Source: Acidiphilium rubrum (GTDB lineage Bacteria > Pseudomonadota > Alphaproteobacteria > Acetobacterales > Acetobacteraceae). Taken from it: a DNA stretch of 64,000 nucleotides. Below, piece after piece: positions 1 through 9,300 of this stretch (position 1 is its first letter; the number at the start of each line of letters is the position of its first letter). Position numbers and translations under genes: made by a program. The stretch spans positions 109,606 through 173,605 of the forward strand of contig NZ_FTNE01000008.1 in assembly GCF_900156265.1 (NCBI RefSeq), read 5' to 3'. The notes beneath the pieces are model-generated. The model ran no database searches and was not told where the DNA came from. It was given only the letters and a program-made list of their open reading frames with translations.

Positions 1-177
1 GACGACGCCATCGGCCACGCGCGCCGGCTGGAAGCGAGTCAACGCCAGCGTCGCAATGCGCACGCCGCCGGCCAGCGCAGGGCCGCTGGCGATCACCGCG
101 ACCGGGTCGGTGGGACCGGCCAACGCCGGCAGCGGCAGCAGGGCCAGTCCGGCCAGAACGAGCACGCGGCGGATCAT
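1..177 (-). CDS. Exported protein, probable RND efflux periplasmic adaptor (N-terminal part only)
   Basis: The gene runs off the left edge; only about 59 N-terminal residues are visible. It opens with Met-Ile-Arg-Arg, then a hydrophobic Leu/Ala segment ending in Ala-Leu-Ala-Gly, a typical Sec signal peptide. The following stretch (GVRIATLALTRFQPARV) resembles the start of heavy-metal-type membrane fusion proteins, but too little is present to prove it. Its ATG overlaps the stop of the upstream outer-membrane factor by 4 bases (ATGA), so translation is coupled. An adaptor following an outer-membrane factor is the expected gene order of an RND tripartite pump. Function is inferred mostly from position. 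Confidence 0.55.
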   Translation of the reverse strand, partial: MIRRVLVLAGLALLPLPALAGPTDPVAVIASGPALAGGVRIATLALTRFQPARVADGVV

Positions 178-1559
178 GGGTTGCTCCTGAAAAAACGATG
201 ATGCAGCGCGTCTTCCAGCCGGCCGATCGCGGCAAGGTCCTGCGCGCGGGCGGTCAGCGCATCCTGCCGGGCGACGATCGCCGCCTGCCGCGCCCCCAGC
301 AGGCCGAGCCTGCCGCTGGCACCGGCACGAAACGCCTGTCCGGCGGCGGCGGCGGTACGATCGGCGCCGGCGGCGCTACGATCAGCCGCACGCATCGCCG
401 CCTGGCTCGCGCGCAGATCGGCCCGCGCCTGGTCGATCATGGCAAGGACGTTCTGCTGCGCCGCATCGAACCGCGCGGCGGCACGGCGGCGATCGGCGCG
501 CGCGATCGCGATCGGGCCCTGGTTCTGGTTGAACACCGGCAGCGGCACCGACAAAGCGAGCAGGAATTTGTTGTCACCCTGGTCGTAATGATAGCCCGGC
601 CCGATGGTGAAGCCCGGATATTGCCGGTCGATCGCGGCGCGCAGCCGATCCTGCGCGGCACGATACGAAGCGAGCGCCGCCCGCACCGCGGGCCGCTCGA
701 TCAGCGCCGCGCGCGCCAGGGGCGCGACATCCTGCGGCTGCGACGCGGTATCGAACGCGGCAAAATCGAGCGGAATGCCGCGCAGCGCCGCCGCCGGCAT
801 GCCGATCGCGGCGGCCAGACGCGTCGACGCGAGCGCGGTTCGCCGCGCCGCCTCGGCGGCGGCGAAGCCGGTCTGTTCGGCGGTGATCTGCCCGGCGGTG
901 AGCACCGGCGCCGCGATCATGCCGGCCGCGAACCGCTGGTTGAGCACAATCCCGCTCGCGGCGGCCGTGCGCGCCGCCCGATCCGCGATCGCGGCCTGCG
1001 CGCGCGCCTGCCAAACCGCGAGCAGCGCGTCGCGAACGCGGGCGCGCTCCTGCCAGGTGGCGGTGCGGATAGCGGCGCGCGCCACCGCGATATTCGCCCG
1101 CGCCGCCGCGGCATCGGCCGCGCGGGCGCCGAAACTGTCGATCACGAAATCGACGATCGGACCGATCTTGATCGGCGACGGCAGGCCAGCGCCGGTGTTG
1201 AAGGTCGGGCTGAGCCCGAGCGTCGGGTTCGGCAGGGCGGTGGCAGCGACCAGCCCGCCCTGCGCGATCGCCTGGCCCGCCACCGCGATCCGCAGGTCCG
1301 GCCGCTCGAACACCGCAACCAGCGTGAGCGTGCCGATGCCCCAGCGCGGCGCGGGATGGCCCATCGCGGCCAGAAACCGGCGCAGCGCCGCATCATCGAG
1401 GCGCCGCGCCGCAAGCCGGCCGGCGCTGGAGGCCGCATCGATCGGGCGGGGCACATAGCGCGCGCAACCGGCCAGCGCCGCCGGCAACAGCATCACTGTC
1501 AGCAGCACCAAGCGCCATGGGCCGCGCCGCCGGCCGAGCGTATCGATCATCGCATCCAT
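174..1559 (-). CDS. Outer-membrane efflux lipoprotein (TolC/CusC-like)
   Basis: A 461-residue protein with an N-terminal membrane segment ending in a lipobox (Leu-Ala-Gly-Cys at about 29-32), so probably a lipid-anchored outer-membrane channel. The rest is Ala/Arg-rich and largely predicted coiled coil, with the duplicated layout of the outer-membrane efflux family (two repeats, the second starting near Leu-Ile-Glu-Arg-Pro-Ala-Val-Arg). Length fits the OprM/CusC class. It lies directly downstream of a CusS/CusR-like two-component pair on the same strand and overlaps the putative adaptor gene by 4 bases. This suggests a metal-responsive or envelope-responsive efflux operon; the substrate cannot be read from the sequence. 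An alternative start is the Met at codon 4. Confidence 0.8.
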   Translation of the reverse strand: MDAMIDTLGRRRGPWRLVLLTVMLLPAALAGCARYVPRPIDAASSAGRLAARRLDDAALRRFLAAMGHPAPRWGIGTLTLVAVFERPDLRIAVAGQAIAQGGLVAATALPNPTLGLSPTFNTGAGLPSPIKIGPIVDFVIDSFGARAADAAAARANIAVARAAIRTATWQERARVRDALLAVWQARAQAAIADRAARTAAASGIVLNQRFAAGMIAAPVLTAGQITAEQTGFAAAEAARRTALASTRLAAAIGMPAAALRGIPLDFAAFDTASQPQDVAPLARAALIERPAVRAALASYRAAQDRLRAAIDRQYPGFTIGPGYHYDQGDNKFLLALSVPLPVFNQNQGPIAIARADRRRAAARFDAAQQNVLAMIDQARADLRASQAAMRAADRSAAGADRTAAAAGQAFRAGASGRLGLLGARQAAIVARQDALTARAQDLAAIGRLEDALHHRFFRSNP

Positions 1560-1637
1560 CTCGGGCCAGCCGATACCAGCGCTACCTGACGTTTCGCGAA
1601 CCCGAACCTGACGAAATCGTCAGAAACGCAAATTTGT

Positions 1638-3122
1638 TCACACCGCGCGCAACGGCAGGCGCAGACTGACCACGGTACCGATGCCGAGCGTGCTCGCGAT
1701 CGACACCGTGCCGCCATGCAGCGTGGCAATGCTGCGAACCACCGCGAGCCCGAGGCCGAAATTGCCGCCGAGGCTCGAACGTGCGGCATCGGCCCGGTAG
1801 AACCGGTCGAATACATGCGGCAGATGCGCGGGCGCGATGCCGCTGCCGGTATCGGCCACATCGATCCGCAGCATCGGCGCGGGCGCGCTGGCCGCATCCG
1901 GCCCCAGCGCCACGGTGACGGTGCCGCCCCGCCCGGTATGGGCGATCGCGTTGGCGACCAGATTACCGACCGCCTGCTGGAACAGCGTGCGATCGCACGG
2001 CGCGATCAGCCGCGCATCGGCGCGCAGCGCCAGACCGATGCCGGACTCGAGCGCCGCCGGTTCGTAGAATTCCAGGATCGCTTGGAGTTCGGCGGCGACG
2101 TCCAGCGCCTCGCGCCGCGGCTCGGCACCGGCCGCCTCGGCGCGCGCCAGAAACAGCAGGCTGTCGATCACCCGGTTGATCCGACCGCATTCCTCGAGCG
2201 CCGACCCCAGCACATCGCGATAGTCCGGCGCGGAGCGGACCCGGCCGAGCGCGACTTCGAGTTCACCGCGCAGATTATTGACCGGCGTGCGCAGTTCATG
2301 CGCGACATCCGCCGAAAATTGCGAGACCTGCGCGAACGAGGCTTCCAGCCGGTCCAGCATGTCGTTGAACGTGGCCGCCAGCGATTGCAGTTCGCCGGGC
2401 AGATCCGACGTGTCGAGCCGTTCATGCAATGTGGTGGCGCGGATGCTGCCCGCCGCCGCCGCGATGCGCGCAACCGGGCGAATACCGCCCCGCGCGATGG
2501 CATAGCCGATCGCGGCGCACACGCCGAGCGACAGGATCAGCATGAACAGCAGCCGCTCGCGATCCTTGATCAGCACCCGCTGGTCGCGCGCGCGATCGAT
2601 CGCGACCTGCACGATGGCATCGGCGCCACCCGCGGTAAATCGCTCGCTCAACAGCTCGAACGGCGCGCCGTGCTCGTTCTGCACGGTCGCGAAATCCTGG
2701 GCACCGGGGCGCAACGCCAGCAGCGCCGCGAAACCGGCCAGCGGCACCTCGCGGTCCATGCCGGCGGTTTCCCGCTCGATCCGACCATCGGGCGCGATCA
2801 GCCGGAACCAGATGAAACCCGACCCGGATGACGATGCGCGCGGTGCATCGGCAGTTGGCGCGGCAGACGAGGATGCAGCAAAGGCGGGCGTATCAGCCAC
2901 CAGCAGCCGCAGATTGGCCGCCGTATCGGTCAGGATACGCCGATCCTCCGCGCGCAGATTGCCTGCGACGGTGCCGTACAACACGCTCGCCGCGATCAGG
3001 ATGAGCAGAAAGCTGGTCGCGGCATACCACGCCGTCATGCGGATCACGATCGAGCCGGCGGCGTGCGGCGCAGCTTGCCGCACGGCCGCACGCGCCGCCG
3101 GCAATCCGCCCTGATCAGGCAC
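1638..3122 (-). CDS. Two-component sensor histidine kinase (heavy-metal sensor type)
   Basis: Inner-membrane sensor kinase. In order: a transmembrane helix near residues 30-52, a periplasmic sensing region of about 130 residues, a second helix, a HAMP domain, a HisKA box with the phospho-acceptor His in DVAHELRTP, and a HATPase domain with the N box (NLVANAIAH), G1 box (DTGSGIA), F box (DRFYRAD) and G2 box (GLGLAVV). The arrangement matches CusS/CopS-family kinases. I chose the GTG at 3120-3122 because it overlaps the regulator's stop codon (GTGCCTGA); an in-frame ATG at 3141-3143 inside the regulator gene is the alternative. It forms a cognate pair with the upstream regulator. Confidence 0.85.
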   Translation of the reverse strand: MPDQGGLPAARAAVRQAAPHAAGSIVIRMTAWYAATSFLLILIAASVLYGTVAGNLRAEDRRILTDTAANLRLLVADTPAFAASSSAAPTADAPRASSSGSGFIWFRLIAPDGRIERETAGMDREVPLAGFAALLALRPGAQDFATVQNEHGAPFELLSERFTAGGADAIVQVAIDRARDQRVLIKDRERLLFMLILSLGVCAAIGYAIARGGIRPVARIAAAAGSIRATTLHERLDTSDLPGELQSLAATFNDMLDRLEASFAQVSQFSADVAHELRTPVNNLRGELEVALGRVRSAPDYRDVLGSALEECGRINRVIDSLLFLARAEAAGAEPRREALDVAAELQAILEFYEPAALESGIGLALRADARLIAPCDRTLFQQAVGNLVANAIAHTGRGGTVTVALGPDAASAPAPMLRIDVADTGSGIAPAHLPHVFDRFYRADAARSSLGGNFGLGLAVVRSIATLHGGTVSIASTLGIGTVVSLRLPLRAV

Positions 3123-3795
3123 CGGAGCGATCCTCGAGCACATAACCGATGCCGCGCACGGTATGGATCAGCCGGGCAGGAAACGGATCGTCCACCTTGG
3201 CGCGCAGGCGGTGCATGTGCACATCGACCACGTTCGCCCCGCTGTCGAAATTGATGTCCCATACCTGCTCGGCGATCAGGGTGCGGGTGATCACGTCACC
3301 GGCGCGGCGGGCCAGCAGGGCGAGCAGCAGAAACTCCTTCGGCGTCAGGTCGAGCAGCCGGCCGGCCCGCAGCGCGCGGTGGCGCTGCACATCAATCACC
3401 AGATCAGCGACCTGCAACGTCGCGGCCTGGCGCTGTGGCCCGCGACGCAAAATGGTGCGGATGCGCGCCAGCAGTTCGGAAAACGCAAAGGGCTTGACCA
3501 GATAATCATCCGCGCCGAGTTCCAGCCCGTGGACCCGGTCGGCCACCGCATCGCGCGCGGTCAAAAACAGCGCGGGGGTCTGATCGCGCCGCAGACGCAT
3601 GTCTTTCAGCAAGGTCCAGCCATCAACGCCCGGCAGCATCGCATCGAGAATGATCAGATCATAGCTGCCCTGGCGGATCAGCGAACCCGCGATCGCGCCG
3701 TCGGTCGCGATATCGGCGCTGAAGCCGTTCTCTTCGAGACCTTTCTTCAGAAACCCGGCGGTCTTCGGTTCGTCCTCGACGATCAGGAGCTTCAT
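3115..3795 (-). CDS. OmpR/CusR-type response regulator
   Basis: A 226-residue DNA-binding response regulator. The receiver domain shows the acidic pair (Glu-Asp-Glu near 7-9), the phospho-acceptor Asp in LIILDAMLPG, the Thr of FLTARD and the Lys of LVKPFAF. A winged-helix output domain follows (DLTPKEFLLLALLARR ... VDVHMHRLRAKVDD ... IHTVRGIGYVLED). This is the CusR/CopR/PcoR branch, which usually activates metal or envelope-stress efflux genes. Its ATG overlaps the stop of the PAP2-LssY gene by 4 bases and its stop overlaps the kinase start, placing it in the middle of a translationally coupled operon. Confidence 0.88.
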   Translation of the reverse strand: MKLLIVEDEPKTAGFLKKGLEENGFSADIATDGAIAGSLIRQGSYDLIILDAMLPGVDGWTLLKDMRLRRDQTPALFLTARDAVADRVHGLELGADDYLVKPFAFSELLARIRTILRRGPQRQAATLQVADLVIDVQRHRALRAGRLLDLTPKEFLLLALLARRAGDVITRTLIAEQVWDINFDSGANVVDVHMHRLRAKVDDPFPARLIHTVRGIGYVLEDRSGA

Positions 3796-5288
3796 GGCGC
3801 GGATGGCCCTTGTGCCGTGACGAAAGCGAGGCGGAGCAGGCCACCGCCATCGGCACGGTCGATCACGATCGGCGCGCCGATCGCGCGGATCAGGGTCCGC
3901 TGTGCCTCGGCATCGCCGCCGATCGCGCGCGGCAGCGCACCGATCGATCCGACGCGGCGGATGCGCTCGATCGAGACCGCGCCAAGCCAGATGCGTGCAA
4001 ACCCGCCGGCGCGCGACGGCACCATGACGCGCGAGCGCCACAGGCGGAACACCAACCGCCGGTCGGCCGGCAGCGCGCCGCCGGTGCGGATCATCACCAG
4101 GGCGGGCAGCCGCCCGTCATCGAAGCGCGGCACCACCGGCAGCGCGCCGGGTGCCGCACCTTTGCCCATGAAGCGCAGCAGCGTCGCCACACGCCACGGC
4201 GGCGGCTGGCGCCAGCCATGCGCGGCCAGATCCTCGCGTAGTGCGCCCGGCGCGCCAAGAAACTGTACCGCGAAAGGATGGCCGAACCGGCCCAGCAGCG
4301 AGAGCGGCCGGCGCGGCAGGCGCGCCCAACCGCCATGCAGCCAGGCGCCGCGCGACATCGTCAGGCTGCCGCTGGTCAGCGTCGCATCGCGCAGCGCGGC
4401 GCGCTGGCCGATCGCGCCGGAAATACCGCCGACTCCGATGATCACGAGCAGGATCATTACACCCAGCCCGGCCGGGCGCACCGCTTCGGCCGGGTGCACC
4501 AGATAGACGAGCCCGAGCAACACCGCCCAGGCGGCGCCGAAGGCGACGGCTTCCAGCGCGGTCGAGAGATAATCGGCTCCGAGATACAGCCGCGCCACGG
4601 CCAGCCCCGCCAGAAACACCAGCGTGGCCGCGATCATCGCGATCCGCCACACCGCCCCGACGTTGCGGCAGATGACCACGCCCATGAAACCGAGCAAGGC
4701 GGTGAGGACCGCGAGATGCGTGCCCGGAAACGGCAGCAGGCTCAACCCGGTCGGGCGCAGAAACGGCGCCGGCCGGCCCAGCACCACATCGAGCCCCGCG
4801 GTGAACAGGATCGCTCCGATCGCCGCGATGATCGCATAGGCCATGGCGCGCCAGGCGCGCCGCCGGTCAAGCCAGAGCACGATGCCTGTTGCGAGCGCCA
4901 CCACGACCGCGCCGCTGCCGAGCGCACTGCACCACACCGCCAGCCGCAACGCCCAGCCGACCCGCAGCGAGAGCAACAGATGCAGCACCGCATGGTCGGC
5001 GTGCACCAGCGGATCGCCGGCGATCAGGTCCTGCATCACGGCAAACAGCAGCCACAGGCTGGCGACCAGCAGCACCCCGAGGGCGGCGATACCGGGCAGT
5101 TCGGCGCGTGCGGGGTCGAGCAGGCGGCGCAGGCGGCGCGGCAACAGGCTCACCGGCGCGCCGGATACGGCCAAAATAGGCACCAGCGCGCGCACCGCCG
5201 CCTCGGCGGCCCACGCCAGCGCGGCCGCGACGCCCAGCAGCACGAGACCGCCCAGCCCCAGCCCGATCAGGATCATGTCACGCGTCAT
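3792..5288 (-). CDS. PAP2-superfamily membrane protein with LssY-like C-terminal domain
   Basis: A 498-residue protein with about seven hydrophobic helices in residues 1-290, followed by a soluble half resembling LssY C-terminal domains (LSLLGRFGHPFAVQFLG ... REDLAAHGW). The membrane half follows the PAP2 (lipid phosphate phosphatase) layout: GRPAPFLRP for motif 1, PFPGTH where PSGH is usual, and ARLYLGADYLS where SR(x)5H(x)3D is usual. The motif 3 His is replaced, so phosphatase activity is doubtful. It is the first gene of a minus-strand operon with a regulator, sensor kinase and RND efflux parts. LssY/PAP2 proteins are associated with membrane lipids or secretion, so a link to envelope stress is possible but unproven. 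Confidence 0.75.
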   Translation of the reverse strand: MTRDMILIGLGLGGLVLLGVAAALAWAAEAAVRALVPILAVSGAPVSLLPRRLRRLLDPARAELPGIAALGVLLVASLWLLFAVMQDLIAGDPLVHADHAVLHLLLSLRVGWALRLAVWCSALGSGAVVVALATGIVLWLDRRRAWRAMAYAIIAAIGAILFTAGLDVVLGRPAPFLRPTGLSLLPFPGTHLAVLTALLGFMGVVICRNVGAVWRIAMIAATLVFLAGLAVARLYLGADYLSTALEAVAFGAAWAVLLGLVYLVHPAEAVRPAGLGVMILLVIIGVGGISGAIGQRAALRDATLTSGSLTMSRGAWLHGGWARLPRRPLSLLGRFGHPFAVQFLGAPGALREDLAAHGWRQPPPWRVATLLRFMGKGAAPGALPVVPRFDDGRLPALVMIRTGGALPADRRLVFRLWRSRVMVPSRAGGFARIWLGAVSIERIRRVGSIGALPRAIGGDAEAQRTLIRAIGAPIVIDRADGGGLLRLAFVTAQGPSAP

Positions 5289-5440
5289 TTCGCCCCGTCT
5301 TAATCCGACCCGGGCAGGATGCCCACCATCGCCGAGCCGCGCCCATCAGCGACTGGATGCCGGCGCTCGATGATGGCATAGCACACGCACGGCAGGCCGC
5401 TTGGCCTCGGACCCGCGCCCTCCCCTTCGGACTGAACACG

Positions 5441-6190
5441 ATGCTGCTGGCGACAACACCCTGGTTTCTCCTCGCCGCCGGCGCGGCGGCTTTCGCGGCC
5501 GGCTTTGTGAAGGGTTTTGCTGGCTTTGGATTTGCTGTCGTGTTCACGCCGGTGATGTCGCTGCTCTCGCATGACCCGCGGCAGGTGGTTTTCGTGGCGC
5601 TGGTCCTCGGCACCGTGATGAGCCTTGGGGTGATCGCCGAGGTCCGTCACGCGATTACGCCCGACCGAACCCTGCCGCTGGTGATCGGCACCGTGATCGG
5701 CACGCCGCTTGGCATCATGCTGCTCGGATGGATCGATGCGAGCACGTTGAAACTGATCATTGCCGGTGTTGCGCTCGGCGTGACGGTGCTGCGCGTGATC
5801 GATATCCGCATCGCAATCCGCCCCGGCGCTGTTCCGCTCGCGGCGGGGGCCGGTCTGGGCGGGGTCCTGAACGGCTGCACCAGCATGGGCGGACCGGTGC
5901 CGGCGCTGATCGTTGCGTGGCAGGGTCGCGGCGTCGATGAGAGCCGGTCGATCCTCGTCGTATTCAACCTGCTCGGCTATCTGCTCGCGATTGCGATTGC
6001 GCTCGGCACCGGCGTCGCGCCGGGGCGGTGGCTTGCCTCCGGCCTGTGGCTGCTGCCGCCGGCCGGGCTGGGTACAGTTACGGGCATCTTGGCGGTGCGG
6101 CGCGTCTCGCCGGCAACGTTCGCGCATGTCATCACCGGTGTCGTGGGGCTGGCCGGCATCGCAGGGGTACTGTCGGCAGCGCATTTTTAA
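5441..6190 (+). CDS. TauE/SafE (TSUP) family membrane permease
   Basis: A 249-residue integral membrane protein with about eight hydrophobic helices. It carries the family signature near the N-terminus (GFVKGFAGFGFAVVFTPVMSL) and the repeated half with GAGLGGVLNGCTSMGGPVPALI. TSUP proteins export or import small sulfur-containing or organic anions such as sulfite, sulfoacetate or thiosulfate; the substrate here is not determinable. I chose the ATG at 5441 because it starts just before the first helix and gives the usual family length. An upstream in-frame ATG at 5357 would add 28 residues with no membrane character. It is divergent from the PAP2-LssY operon and has no obvious operon partner. 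Confidence 0.85.
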   Translation: MLLATTPWFLLAAGAAAFAAGFVKGFAGFGFAVVFTPVMSLLSHDPRQVVFVALVLGTVMSLGVIAEVRHAITPDRTLPLVIGTVIGTPLGIMLLGWIDASTLKLIIAGVALGVTVLRVIDIRIAIRPGAVPLAAGAGLGGVLNGCTSMGGPVPALIVAWQGRGVDESRSILVVFNLLGYLLAIAIALGTGVAPGRWLASGLWLLPPAGLGTVTGILAVRRVSPATFAHVITGVVGLAGIAGVLSAAHF

Positions 6191-6196
6191 ACACCT

Positions 6197-6320
6197 CCCC
6201 GAATGATATCTGAACGACCGCCACAGCCGCTCGATGAAAACATCGTTTATCCAGCGCCCGCGGCCGCCCATGCTCATGCGCGCGCGGGTCTCGCTCAAAC
6301 ATCCGGTGAACCGGCCCCTT
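6197..6320 (-). pseudogene. IS3-family transposase (OrfB) fragment
   Basis: A short stretch of about 40 codons on the minus strand reads FTGCLSETRARMSMGGRGRW followed by INDVFIERLWRSFRY. This closely follows the conserved catalytic-core region around the last DDE residue of IS3-family transposases (typically ISMDGRGRWxDNVFIERLWRSLKY). No intact reading frame or flanking transposase sequence remains, so this is a remnant immediately downstream of the TauE/SafE gene. It sits next to another decayed insertion sequence, marking this 1.2 kb as an insertion scar. Confidence 0.7.
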
Positions 6321-6462
6321 CCGCCGCCATGATCACCACCGGAGACAGACCGCCGCGCGTCATCGGAATGTCGGTGATGGCAGCATACCAAACCGGGCGA
6401 CGCCCTCGGTTGCCGACACGACCGCGTCAACCGGCCCGTCGGAAGCCCACACATAATTCCAA

Positions 6463-6483
6463 CGTAAACGGTTTGTTAATAAA
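6463..6483 (+). promoter_or_regulatory. 21-base motif shared with the chemoreceptor upstream region (copy 1)
   Basis: This stretch contains the exact 13-mer GTTTGTTAATAAA (6471-6483) and matches 19 of 21 bases of 9485-9505, which lies upstream of the chemoreceptor gene. This copy abuts the left inverted repeat of the decayed IS1595 element. The two GTAA/TTAA half-sites with about 7-8 bases between them loosely resemble CtrA boxes. The function is unproven. Confidence 0.35.
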
Positions 6484-7376
6484 ACAGCCTGCTCACCCAT
6501 CTTGATCAGCCGCTTCCAGCTTGGCACAAAACAGGAACACAAAGGCACGAGCGGAGGTTTTCGATGGCGCGCAATGCGGTGCAGTTGCAGAAGGGGCTGA
6601 GCGAGGCCGAATTTGATCGGCTGTACGGCACTGAGGAGCAATGCCGGCCGGTGGTGATCAAGTTGCGCTGGCCGGATGGGTTTTCCTGCCCGGTCTGCGG
6701 CGGGGCTTCGTACAGCGTGGTCAAGACGCGCGGGTTGTTGCAATCCACCGCGTGCCGCCGTCAGACCTCGCCGATCGCGGGGACGATGTTTGCTTCGACC
6801 AAACTGCCGCTGCGCACCTGGTTCCGGGCGATGTATCATATGACGCAGGGCAAACAGGGGATATCCTTGATCGAACTCGGCCGGCGGCTTGGCGTGCGCC
6901 AGACCACGGCGTAGATGCTCAAGCACAAGATCCAGCAGGCTATGATGGAGCGCGACGGGCGCAAACGCCTGAACGGACGGGGGCAAATCGACGATGCGGT
7001 CCTGAGTGGTGAGCGTTCGGGCGGCAACCGCGGGCGCGGCGCCCCCGGCAAGACGCCGTTTGTCGCGGCGGTCGAAACCACCGACGACGGCAAACCGGTC
7101 CGGCTGAAACTGCGCCGTATCGCGGGGTTCACCGGCCAGGCGATTTCGCGATTTTCGGGGCCTCGGCAATATCAAATCCGCGATCAACGGAACCTACCGG
7201 GCGATCAGCACCAAGCACGTGCCAAGATGCCTCGCCGAATTCGAGTACCGCTTCAATCGCCGATACGACCGCACCAGCATGATCCCTCAACTCGGCTACG
7301 CCCTCATCGAAGCGCCCGCCATGCCCTACGGTTGCTCAAATTGGCGGAGGTTTATGGGTAAGCAGAAATCTTTATG
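6478..7376 (+). mobile_element. Decayed IS1595-type insertion sequence with recognisable terminal inverted repeats
   Basis: The element is bounded by imperfect inverted repeats: CTGCTCACCCAT at 6489-6500 on the left and ATGGGTAAGCAG at 7354-7365 on the right, with matching ATAAA sequences just outside (6479-6483 and complement of 7371-7375). The interior holds a broken IS1595-type transposase gene. Total length is about 0.9 kb, slightly short for this family because of an internal deletion. Target-site duplications are not clear by eye. Confidence 0.7.
6564..7361 (+). pseudogene. IS1595-family (ISXO2-like) transposase, disrupted
   Basis: The first 116 codons encode the family N-terminus with a Cys-x2-Cys zinc-ribbon half (CPVCGG) and the helical region FASTKLPLRTWFRAMYHMTQGKQG. 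An amber codon at 6912-6914 replaces the Trp expected in TTAWMLKHKIQ. The frame then resumes in phase (MLKHKIQQAMMERDGRKRL ... FVAAVETTDDGKPVRLKLRR) until about 7140. From there a deletion of the central DDE region and a frameshift intervene: LGNIKSAINGTYRAISTKH and EFEYRFNRRYD continue in another frame and the terminal LLKLAEVYG returns to the first. At least three disabling changes make it a clear pseudogene. Confidence 0.8.
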
Positions 7377-7626
7377 TGACGGGCAGTCAGCGTCGGGTAC
7401 ACGACGCGATGGTGGCGGGATCCGCGCTGGGCCGGGATAGCGTCGGGACGCGCTCATGACGAACATTGTGCGGCCGGGCGCATCAGCAGCGGAACGAAAA
7501 AATCCCTGGCGATTCATCTTTTGGAGATAATTTCGGCGTACACGGCCTTTAGCAGTCTCAGCCCCTGAACAAGAATGTGCCGATTGGAAACCTCCGTCTT
7601 GGCATTGTCCTGAAAGAGCGGACGTT

Positions 7627-9300
7627 ATGTCGGATCATGCCACTTATCCGCATGCGATGCGCGCCGAGCGGAATCGCTACGTCGCCCTCGCGTTCTGCTG
7701 GGGGGAGGTTCTGTTCGAGTTGGATCGGCATTTTGCTATATCCTATGTATCCAACACCTGCCAAGCAGTGCTGGGATGCGGCAGCGAGGCGTTGATCGGG
7801 CAGGATTTTCGGAATGTGGTCGCGCCGTCTGATCGGCCGATGATCGAACCCTGGTTGCAGCGTCTGCCGCAGGCCGGGCGCGCGATGATCGAGACGGTCA
7901 GGCTGAGTTGCCCCGGAGCGCCGCCGCTGTGGGTTTCGCTGGCAGCGAATTGCCTCGACAGTGAAATCGGGACTATTCATATCGCCGTGCAGCGGCGCGA
8001 CACCGCACAGATCATGGCCAGGACTGCGGGTTTGGATCCTGCGACCGGGCTTGCCGATTGCCGCAATTTCGTCGATCGGGTTGCCGAGCGGATGCAGCGC
8101 GGTCACGCCGCCGGTCGTGCTCCTGAACTCACGCTGGTAGCGATGCCGGATCTGCATGGTTTGCAGGAGCGGCTGGGCAGCGGTCGGGACGGCATGCTGC
8201 AAGCGGTCGGCGAGGCTTTGAAAGCAAGCTCGATCGGTGGCGACATGGCGGCGCGGATCAGCGACGACAAATTCTCGCTGCTACACCAAGCGGGTGCGCC
8301 AATCGATGAATTGATGCGCCAGCTCGAGGCGATCACCAGAGCGGCGGACCCGGCGGGCATCGGCTTGGCGATCGATGCTTCGACCCTCGCGGTCGATACC
8401 GGCGTGGTGGCCGAGACCGATCTGGCACTCGCTTTGATGCACACGCTGCGGCGGTTCGGGGAGGCATCCGGCCCTGATTTCCGCGCGATGGCGGGCAATC
8501 TGCGCAGCGTGTTCCAGAATTCGGTCAGGACCGTTGGGAGTATCCAGCGGGCGATCAGCGATCAGACGTTTCGTGTGGCGTTTCAGCCGATCGTGCATGT
8601 CAAAACCGGCCATATCCACCACTTCGAGGCGCTGTGCCGCTTCGAGGGCCAGGGTGAGGACTCGCCCTTCAAGACCATTCAGGTCGCCGAGGAGCTTGGC
8701 CTGATCGCGGCGTTCGACCTTGTCATGGTGCGCAAGGTGATTGACTGGCTGTTGACCCGGCCGCTCAACAATGCGCGTGAGCGGATTGCGGTCAATGTAT
8801 CGGGGTATTCGATCGAACAGCCGGCCTACACCGTGGCGCTGCTCGACCTGCTTGCGGAAAACGACTGGCTGCGCGGGCGGCTGATGTTTGAGATCACGGA
8901 AAGTGCGCGGATCGCCAATCTGGAGACGGCCGATCGCTTCATTCAGGCGCTCCGCCAGCGAGGTTTTCATGTCAGCCTCGATGATTTCGGCGCCGGTGCA
9001 GCGTCATTTCAGTATTTGTCGGTACTCGATGTCGATGTGGTGAAACTGGATGGCTCCGCGGTGCGCAACGCCCAGAAAGCGCAGAAAGGGCGGGCATTTC
9101 TTTCGGCCCTGACCGAATTATGCCGGCGCATGGGGATCGAAACGATCGCCGAAATGGTTGACACGGCAGACACGTTGCAATTCGTGCGCGACTGCGGATG
9201 CAACTATGTTCAAGGGTATCTGTTCGGCAAACCGGCGTGGGAGATCAGCGAGTTTCATCCCCTGCCGAACCGGACGCTGTTCAGCCGCACCGGCGGATGA
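7627..9300 (+). CDS. PAS / degenerate GGDEF / EAL-domain protein (candidate c-di-GMP phosphodiesterase)
   Basis: A 557-residue cytoplasmic protein without membrane helices. Residues about 20-130 look like a PAS sensor; about 140-300 are a GGDEF-type fold in which the signature is ISDDKF, so it is unlikely to make c-di-GMP. Residues about 315-545 form an EAL domain with the key residues present: Glu of FEALCRF, Asn of NVSGYS, Glu of FEITES, the Asp pair of LDDFGAG, Lys of VVKLDG, Glu of ETIAEM and Gln-Gly of YVQGYLFGKP. It is therefore probably an active phosphodiesterase regulated by its N-terminal domains. The next gene downstream is a chemoreceptor, suggesting a link to motility or surface behaviour. 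Confidence 0.85.
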   Translation: MSDHATYPHAMRAERNRYVALAFCWGEVLFELDRHFAISYVSNTCQAVLGCGSEALIGQDFRNVVAPSDRPMIEPWLQRLPQAGRAMIETVRLSCPGAPPLWVSLAANCLDSEIGTIHIAVQRRDTAQIMARTAGLDPATGLADCRNFVDRVAERMQRGHAAGRAPELTLVAMPDLHGLQERLGSGRDGMLQAVGEALKASSIGGDMAARISDDKFSLLHQAGAPIDELMRQLEAITRAADPAGIGLAIDASTLAVDTGVVAETDLALALMHTLRRFGEASGPDFRAMAGNLRSVFQNSVRTVGSIQRAISDQTFRVAFQPIVHVKTGHIHHFEALCRFEGQGEDSPFKTIQVAEELGLIAAFDLVMVRKVIDWLLTRPLNNARERIAVNVSGYSIEQPAYTVALLDLLAENDWLRGRLMFEITESARIANLETADRFIQALRQRGFHVSLDDFGAGAASFQYLSVLDVDVVKLDGSAVRNAQKAQKGRAFLSALTELCRRMGIETIAEMVDTADTLQFVRDCGCNYVQGYLFGKPAWEISEFHPLPNRTLFSRTGG

